Origin: an uncultured Collinsella sp.
GTDB lineage: Bacteria; Actinomycetota; Coriobacteriia; Coriobacteriales; Coriobacteriaceae
Reading direction: 5' to 3'
Length of the DNA: 26,804 bases
Assembly: GCA_958427895.1 (NCBI GenBank)
Contig: CAUADW010000021.1
Location: 1 to 26,804, forward strand
Part shown: in pieces, positions 22,094 to 26,804 of the stretch
Layout: each line of letters begins with the position of its first letter
Numbering within the stretch: position 1 is the stretch's first letter
Notes under the pieces: generated by a model
Database searches by the model: none
What the model was told of the DNA's origin: nothing
The model's input: only the letters and a program-made list of their open reading frames with translations
Program-made: the position numbers and the translations under genes

Positions 22094-23371
22094 TTAGGCG
22101 CTGTATTTGTTGGCCTCGCCAAAGGTGCCAGCCTCGACGATCCAGCCGTCCTTCATGATGACGTCCATGTTGTCGGTGTTGAGCACGTGGATGTCGGCGG
22201 CGACGTCACCGTTGACGACCAGCAGGTCGGCGCACTTGCCGGCCTCGATGGAACCGGTCTCGTCCTCGATGTGGCACATCTTGGCACCGTTGAGCGTGGC
22301 GCAGGTGATGGTCTCGACCGGGGTGAAGCCGATCTTGTCGACGAACTCGTACATCTCCTCGATGGAGCAGGTGCCGTACGGGGTGACGAAGGAGAAGGAG
22401 TCGGAGCCGATCGTCATGACGACGCCGCGCTTCTTGGCCTCGCGCAGGCAGTCGTAGTTGCGCTGCAGCTCCTTCTCGACCAGGGTGCCCTCGTACTTGT
22501 CGTGCAGCTCGGGGACGTAGACGGGCGGATAGGTGGCGTACCAGGTGGGCAGGAAGGCGATCGTCGGGGTGAAGAAGGTGCCCTGCTCGGCCATGAGGTC
22601 CATGGTGCGCTCATCGATATCGAAACCGTGAATCAGCTGCTCGCAGCCAAAGCGAACGGAATCATAGGCAGCGGCGTGGTTGTTGTAGCAGTGGCTCCAC
22701 ACGGGGATGCCGACCATCTTTGCCTCTTCGACCACGGCCTGGATCTCCTCGGAGCAGTAGTGCTGGTCGCGACCGGAGTCCCAGCGCCAGATGCCGCCAC
22801 CGGTAGCCCAGATCTTGATGGCATCGGGGTTCTCGCGCAGGCGACGACGGACGGCCTTGCGCAAATCCCAAGGACCGTCGACCTGGTCGCCCCAGGGGTG
22901 GGATTCCTTGTTGAGCTCCTGGGTGCAGTGGTGGGAGTCACCGTGGCCGGCAACGCGACAGAAGCCGAGGCCGGTAGCCAGAACGCGCGGGCCCTTAAAG
23001 ACGCCCTTGTCGATGCAGTCACGAATCTGGATACCAAAGCGGCCGATCTCGCAGACGGTGGTGAGGCCGTGGGTGAGGCAGTCGTAGGCCTGCTTGACGG
23101 CGACGGCCTGCTTCTCGAGGAGCGGCTGCATGACCCAATCGGTATCATCGTCGGTCAGGTTGCCCGAGAAGTGCAGGTGGGTGTCGATCAGGCCGGGAAG
23201 GACGGTCTTGCCGGCGGCGTCGATAACCTCAACGCCTTCGGGAAGGTCCTGCATAGTGCCAGCGTACTCGATCTTGCCGTTGTCGTCGACGAGAACGAGG
23301 GAGTTCTCGACCGGCTCGGCACCGGTACCGTCGATGAGCTTGCCGCCAACGATTGCATACTTAGTGGACAT
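22094..23371 (-). CDS. Imidazolonepropionase/prolidase-like metal amidohydrolase
   Basis: A 425-residue amidohydrolase-superfamily enzyme with a binuclear metal site in a TIM barrel: HxH at H65 and H67 (GLIDTHLHFSG), the probable carbamylated lysine K186 (AIKIWATGG), H227 (VWSHCYNN), H248 (LIHGFD) and the catalytic D324 (TIGSDSFSF). All are present. The N- and C-terminal strands form the small beta-sandwich. The sequence belongs with imidazolonepropionase-like proteins that include Xaa-Pro or Xaa-Arg dipeptidases and N-acyl amino-acid hydrolases; the substrate is not readable. It lacks a signal peptide, so it is cytoplasmic. AAGGAGGAACC before the ATG at 23371 is a strong ribosome binding site. 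It lies 132 bases after an APC permease gene, suggesting joint uptake and hydrolysis. Confidence 0.88.
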   Translation of the reverse strand: MSTKYAIVGGKLIDGTGAEPVENSLVLVDDNGKIEYAGTMQDLPEGVEVIDAAGKTVLPGLIDTHLHFSGNLTDDDTDWVMQPLLEKQAVAVKQAYDCLTHGLTTVCEIGRFGIQIRDCIDKGVFKGPRVLATGLGFCRVAGHGDSHHCTQELNKESHPWGDQVDGPWDLRKAVRRRLRENPDAIKIWATGGGIWRWDSGRDQHYCSEEIQAVVEEAKMVGIPVWSHCYNNHAAAYDSVRFGCEQLIHGFDIDERTMDLMAEQGTFFTPTIAFLPTWYATYPPVYVPELHDKYEGTLVEKELQRNYDCLREAKKRGVVMTIGSDSFSFVTPYGTCSIEEMYEFVDKIGFTPVETITCATLNGAKMCHIEDETGSIEAGKCADLLVVNGDVAADIHVLNTDNMDVIMKDGWIVEAGTFGEANKYSA

Positions 23372-23454
23372 GGTTCCTCCTTATGGATCCATATATGTGG
23401 GCGAGGCCGTGTTGGGTTAAGGCCTCACAAAGCTACCCAAGTGGTGCCGGGTTC

Positions 23455-23483
23455 GGTGCGCGGGAGAGAGGGCCCCGCGCACC
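23455..23483. other. GC-rich hairpin between permease and amidohydrolase genes
   Basis: GGTGCGCGGG (23455-23464) and CCCGCGCACC (23474-23483) form a perfect 10-bp stem with a 9-base loop and no T run. It lies between two same-strand genes and might stabilise the upstream mRNA or partly terminate transcription, setting different expression levels. Confidence 0.55.
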
Positions 23484-23503
23484 CGATCCGCCCCGGCTAG
23501 GCG

Positions 23504-24955
23504 TTACTTTTTGCGGGAATTGGTGAAAGCCATGAGGGCCAGGCCAATAGCCAACCAGCCGATCACGATGCTCCACTCCACCATGTTGAGGGAGGCGGGA
23601 GAGAACGGAATCACGAGCAGGCCGATGATGATGGCGCAGGCAGCGATAGCGAGACCGATGCCAAACTTGCCGCCGGGCACCTCGTAGGGACGAGGCAGGT
23701 CGGGCTCGGTGAAGCGCATGCGCAGGCAGGCGAGGGCGACCATACCGCAGGAGAAGATGAAGGCGAGAGCCGACACGTTGGTCAGAGGGATGAGCATGTT
23801 CTTGCCCAGGAACGGACCGATGACGGTGATAACGCCCAGAACGACGCAGGCGAGCTTGGGAGCGCCGGACTTGGGGTCGACCTCGGCGAACTTCTCGGGC
23901 AGTTGGCCCTTGCGGCCCATGGCGAGCATGATGCGGCTCGTGGCGCCGTAGAAGGAGTTCATCGGGCCCATGGGTCCAAGCGTGGCGATGACGAGCATGG
24001 CCAGGTACAGAAGCATGTTGATGCCCTTGAGGCAGGCAAGCGCGGGAACCGGGCTCTTAACAAACTCATGCCAGTCGAGGATGGTGCCGAACGAGTAGAT
24101 GCAGACCATGTAGAAGCCGCCAGCGGCCAGCAGGGCCAGGGAGATGATCTTGCCGAACTTGTTCCAGTTGAGGCCCTCGGCTGCTTCCTCAGCCTGCTGA
24201 GGAATGGTGTCGAAACCGGCGTAGAAGAACGGGGTCAGAACCAGGACCGACACGATGCCGGCGAACAGGCTGGCGCCCTCGGTAGCGGCCTTGCCGCCGC
24301 CAGCGCCGGTGACCTGGGAGAACACGGGCATGGCGTTGTCCGGCGAGCCGGTGAACAGCGAGACGCCCATGGCGAGCAGCATGCCGCAGAGCAGGGCCTT
24401 GGTCAGGAAGGCCTGGAGCTTGGCGGCCGAGCTGGCGCCGCGGAAGTTGAGGAAGATGACGTAGACTGCAAAGCCGAGCGCGATCAGCGTCGGGAACAGG
24501 TAAACGTCGGCGCCCAGGATGGTGTAGAGCTTGACGGCGCGCAGCCACTCAAGACCGGGCAGGCTGCCGAACATCTCGGACACGAGGGTCGAAATGGCGA
24601 TGGCTTCCCACGGGCACAGGATACCGTTGCCCAGGGCCAAAAGCCATCCGGTGATGTAGCTCAGCGTACGACCAAAGCTACGATCGACATACTCGACAAT
24701 GCCGCCCGAGATGGGGATAGCAGCCGTGAGCTCACCGAAAACAGCTCCGACGGGCACGAGGAAGATTGCACCCAAGAGGAATGCGATCATAGCGGGAACG
24801 GGACCGCCGCCCACGACCATCCAGTCGCCGACCTGCAAAACCCAACCGGTGCCGATGATGGCACCGAAACCGATGGTGAAGAAGTTCCAGAGCGAAAGCG
24901 TTTTCTTCATACCGCCGTTATCCTCGACTGCAACTTCTGCGTTCTTGTCCGCCAT
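23504..24955 (-). CDS. APC-family amino-acid permease
   Basis: A 483-residue transporter of the amino acid-polyamine-organocation superfamily with about 12 membrane helices. Helix 1 has the substrate-binding unwound region FGAIIGTGWVLQVGDW near 27-42. Helix 3 follows GGIVEYVDRSFGR. Helix 6 reads LTPFFYAGFDTIPQQAEEA near 240-260. It probably imports an amino acid or amine by proton or antiport coupling; specificity is unknown. GGAGGGG six bases before the ATG at 24955 supports this start. The N-terminal tail is acidic and cytoplasmic. An amidohydrolase follows on the same strand, and a structured leader of about 150 bases or more precedes the gene. Confidence 0.92.
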   Translation of the reverse strand: MADKNAEVAVEDNGGMKKTLSLWNFFTIGFGAIIGTGWVLQVGDWMVVGGGPVPAMIAFLLGAIFLVPVGAVFGELTAAIPISGGIVEYVDRSFGRTLSYITGWLLALGNGILCPWEAIAISTLVSEMFGSLPGLEWLRAVKLYTILGADVYLFPTLIALGFAVYVIFLNFRGASSAAKLQAFLTKALLCGMLLAMGVSLFTGSPDNAMPVFSQVTGAGGGKAATEGASLFAGIVSVLVLTPFFYAGFDTIPQQAEEAAEGLNWNKFGKIISLALLAAGGFYMVCIYSFGTILDWHEFVKSPVPALACLKGINMLLYLAMLVIATLGPMGPMNSFYGATSRIMLAMGRKGQLPEKFAEVDPKSGAPKLACVVLGVITVIGPFLGKNMLIPLTNVSALAFIFSCGMVALACLRMRFTEPDLPRPYEVPGGKFGIGLAIAACAIIIGLLVIPFSPASLNMVEWSIVIGWLAIGLALMAFTNSRKK

Positions 24956-25100
24956 TGTTCCCCTCCTTTCCTTTTTGACGCCCCTTGACGTCACCCCTTG
25001 CGCGGTCTGTTTTGCCGCGTTCTTTTATTTCGTGGCTTTACAATACGGCCTTGGCGCAGCAGCTCCGCTTGTAGCTCGACCGAAGGCAGAACTGCAAAAC

Positions 25101-25182
25101 GAGCGGCGCCGTTTTTGGGACGAACGGCACGGTTTGCCGCTCATTGTTGCCGCCCGTCCGACGGGCGTACGCTCATCGGACG
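25101..25182 (-). promoter_or_regulatory. Structured leader upstream of the permease gene
   Basis: On the minus strand GAGCGGC (25142-25136) and GCCGCTC (25107-25101) enclose an inner stem GCCGTT/AACGGC (25128-25123 with 25113-25108); the 3' side stacks into 13 bases followed by GTTTTG, a terminator-like arrangement about 145 bases before the permease ATG. Just upstream, two 7-bp stems share bases and exclude each other: 25151-25157 with 25161-25167, and 25155-25161 with 25176-25182. I recognise no known riboswitch or T box. The remainder of 24956-25315 holds no gene; TGACGTCA at 24986-24993 is an 8-base palindrome. Confidence 0.4.
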
Positions 25183-25315
25183 CATAGAGAGATGTTTTTG
25201 AGGCCGTGTGTTTTGCGCCTTTCGTACCGTTTACCGAGCTTTTGACGCACAGACCCATTTGTTGCACATCTTTTTTGTAGGATAGACAGGTTATACATGA
25301 GACAAGGCGGTACGA

Positions 25316-26350
25316 ATGGCATACGGATACAACGACGGTGATCAACGGCGACAAAGCGTTCGCCTTGCTGGCCGTACCACGCCGACGCCCGGAAGTGCCA
25401 CGAGCAGCAATCCGCAACGTCCTCAAGAGCAACCCAGGCCTTCGTCTCGGCAGCAGTCAAACAGAACACGGCAGAGTGGCCGTCTGAGCACGGGCACAAG
25501 CGCGCAGCAAGATAGCCGCTTGGGCGCGCGCACTCGGCAGCGTCAGGCCGAGGTTCCGCAACTGCGCCGCAACGGCGCACGTCAGCCCGGCATCCATATC
25601 AACCGCTTCTTTTCGCATCCCCAAGGCGGACGCGACGGCAAGCCCTACCGCTCGACATCGCACGCGAATGCCCCCGCCCTGCCGGCTCGTCGACTTCGCC
25701 TCGCACTGTGCTCTATCCTCACCTGTCTGGTCTTTGTGCTTATGAGCTCCTGTATGTCCCACGGCTCGGCCGGTCTCGAGCCCACCGCCGAGGACAAGCT
25801 GCTCAAGGCCCCCGTCGCGCCCGGTTATTCTTTCGCCTTTTCGACCCCGCGCCCGCAATGGCAGGCCGGCACGATGCCCCATATCTATCAGATCGACCCT
25901 GCGTGGTCGGAGCTGCCTTACGCCGGCGGCACCATCCGCCAAAATGCCTGCGGGCCTACGTGCCTCACCATGGTCTATATCTTTAAGACGGGACGCACCG
26001 ATATGACCCCCGTCGACATGTGCGCGCTTTCCGAGGCGGGCAATTACGCCCCCACCGGTGCAACCGAATGGTCGTTTATGACGAGCGGCGCGTGGCAGTT
26101 GGGACTTAACGGAACGGAGCTCCATAACGATCGCGACTCTATGACTCAGGCGCTGCGTTCGGGAGCGCCCGTCATCGCCGCCGTTCGGCCGGGCACCTTT
26201 ACCAACGTGGGCCACTACATTGTGCTTTACGGTATTGACGACGCCGACCAGATTGGCGTCTACGACCCCAACTCGGCCAGCCGCAGCGCCCGCCGCTGGG
26301 GCTGCGTAGAGGTCCTCAACGAAGTCGAAGCCATGTGGGCCTACTACTAG
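25316..26350 (+). CDS. C39-like cysteine peptidase, membrane-anchored
   Basis: The only plus-strand gene. The 344-residue protein has an unusual plan: about 125 residues of Arg/Gln/Ser-rich, low-complexity, probably cytoplasmic sequence, one membrane helix (about 128-145, LALCSILTCLVFVLM) and an extracellular papain-like C39 domain. The catalytic triad is visible: C212 in QNACGPTCLTMV, H300 in NVGHYIVLYGID and D317 in VYDPNS. C39-like proteins cleave peptides or process secreted peptides; this one has no transporter fused or nearby, so cell-envelope peptide or peptidoglycan processing is more likely. The MSSC at the helix end resembles, but does not fully match, a lipobox. AAGGCGG five bases before the ATG at 25316 gives the start. 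A TATACA lies about 20 bases upstream. Confidence 0.85.
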   Translation: MAYGYNDGDQRRQSVRLAGRTTPTPGSATSSNPQRPQEQPRPSSRQQSNRTRQSGRLSTGTSAQQDSRLGARTRQRQAEVPQLRRNGARQPGIHINRFFSHPQGGRDGKPYRSTSHANAPALPARRLRLALCSILTCLVFVLMSSCMSHGSAGLEPTAEDKLLKAPVAPGYSFAFSTPRPQWQAGTMPHIYQIDPAWSELPYAGGTIRQNACGPTCLTMVYIFKTGRTDMTPVDMCALSEAGNYAPTGATEWSFMTSGAWQLGLNGTELHNDRDSMTQALRSGAPVIAAVRPGTFTNVGHYIVLYGIDDADQIGVYDPNSASRSARRWGCVEVLNEVEAMWAYY

Positions 26351-26366
26351 TCGTTGGGGACTCATT

Positions 26367-26670
26367 GGGGACAGACTTAAATGAGTGGTCGTCGGGGACA
26401 GTCTTACGGACGCCGGCCGAGAGCAGACGAAAAGGGCCATCCCGAACTGCTTGGAACTGCCAGCACGGAAAGCGCATCCTGCTTTGGGGCCCAATAGCGG
26501 GGTGCGCTTTCCGTTAGCGGCCCGTTTGGGAAACTAGGGACCGCTTTTCGACAATAATCCGGGATGCATTTTCCGATTGAGGGCCTCAAGGGAAACCGCA
26601 CCCCATGTTGGACGCTCATTCTGGGATGTGCTTTCCGCAGTTGATCGATGCGGCCTTTAAGGACTGTCCC
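26367..26670. repeat. REP- or MITE-like element bounded by GGGGACAG repeats
   Basis: GGGGACAGACTTA (26367-26379) and GGGGACAGTCTTA (26394-26406) are direct copies. TAAGGACTGTCCC (26658-26670) is the inverted partner of the second copy, with one extra base. They enclose the tandem stem-loop array at 26466-26651. GGGGACAG-type repeats of this kind are often linked to REP-associated tyrosine transposases, but no transposase is in this window, so any element would be non-autonomous. No gene is seen in 26351-26804. Confidence 0.5.
26466..26651. repeat. Three tandem 62-bp degenerate stem-loop units
   Basis: Blocks starting at 26466, 26528 and 26590 align without gaps at a 62-base period. Each begins with (C/G)GGAAA and has, 31 bases later, GGG-x-TG-x-x-x-TTTCCG (26499-26513, 26561-26575, 26623-26637). 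The two halves of each block are inverted, so each block can fold as a stem-loop; block 1 has a 14-bp stem with a single mismatch. The blocks differ at many positions, so they are old copies. Confidence 0.7.
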
Positions 26671-26756
26671 AAGCTGCCGGCAGGAAAGGAACGTCCCCAA
26701 GTGCCGGGTTTCCGCAGCCTGCAATGCTCCTCATGAACAGCCGCCTCAATAATCAG

Positions 26757-26780
26757 AACCACCCTTAAAAAGGGTGGTTT
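26757..26780 (+). terminator. Probable terminator at the window end
   Basis: AACCACCCTT (26757-26766) and AAGGGTGGTT (26770-26779) form a perfect 10-bp stem with a 3-base loop, followed by TGCTCTT on the plus strand. It may end the C39-like gene's transcript about 400 bases downstream of its stop, or belong to a minus-strand gene beyond the window. Confidence 0.55.
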
Positions 26781-26804
26781 GCTCTTAGGGTATAACCCAC
26801 GGGC

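Noticed and set aside
22046..23500. A 484-codon plus-strand frame opposite the amidohydrolase
   Set aside because: The amidohydrolase metal ligands are all in the minus-strand frame; the plus product is Val/Gly/Asp-rich with no motif.
24956..25182. A T-box leader for the amino-acid permease
   Set aside because: I find no T-box consensus (AGGGTGGNACCGCG-like) on the minus strand.
25316..26350. A bacteriocin-processing exporter locus around the C39 domain
   Set aside because: There is no ABC domain fused or adjacent and no double-glycine leader peptide gene within reach.
26466..26651. A CRISPR array, from the regular 31-base spacing
   Set aside because: The units alternate in orientation, are strongly diverged and have no constant repeat with unique spacers; no cas gene is present.

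Overview
The window looks like a chromosomal segment of a high-GC Gram-positive gut actinobacterium of the class Coriobacteriia, most likely Collinsella. That assignment is an inference from protein style, GC-rich codon use, two LytS/LytTR two-component pairs and compact AAGGAG-led genes; no marker here is decisive. It is one-sided: every gene except the last (a C39-like peptidase at 25316-26350) lies on the minus strand, so the genes are read from high to low coordinates.

Layout by coordinate: the start of a PAP2-type membrane phosphatase (1-199, cut by the window edge); a DNA-repair and export block with mfd, nth, a one-piece ABC exporter and rmuC (411-8213); a lower-GC accessory patch with a DUF6036-like nucleotidyltransferase coupled by a 4-base overlap to a small HTH protein, a toxin-antitoxin-like layout (8265-9355); a small membrane protein (9479-9901); an oxidative-stress cluster of Rrf2 regulator, MutY-like glycosylase and rubrerythrin (10345-12409); tRNA-Asp (12753-12830); a YfcE-like phosphodiesterase (13241-13708); a glycosyltransferase/LytS/LytTR operon (13799-17115); a UMF1-type MFS transporter, a zinc-dependent phospholipase C-like protein and a second LytTR/LytS pair (17298-21982); and an amidohydrolase downstream of an APC amino-acid permease (22094-24955), divergent from the C39-like protein.

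Several modules make functional sense. Rrf2, the MutY homologue and rubrerythrin combine a probable Fe-S-type sensor, repair of oxidised bases and peroxide removal. The glycosyltransferase is translationally coupled (ATGA) to a histidine kinase and followed by its LytTR regulator, suggesting envelope sensing tied to glycan synthesis. The permease and amidohydrolase probably import and cleave an amino-acid-derived compound.

The intergenic DNA is unusually structured. There are four long imperfect palindromes (298-396, 10234-10323, 12941-13081 with perfect 37-bp arms, 18687-18753) and a 3 x 62 bp tandem array of stem-loop units (26466-26651) bracketed by inverted GGGGACAGTC-type repeats. Several terminator hairpins sit only 22-36 bases before the next start codon. 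The strongest candidates for something under-described are the nucleotidyltransferase/HTH module, the Fe-S-less MutY-like enzyme, the palindrome families and the leader structure upstream of the permease.
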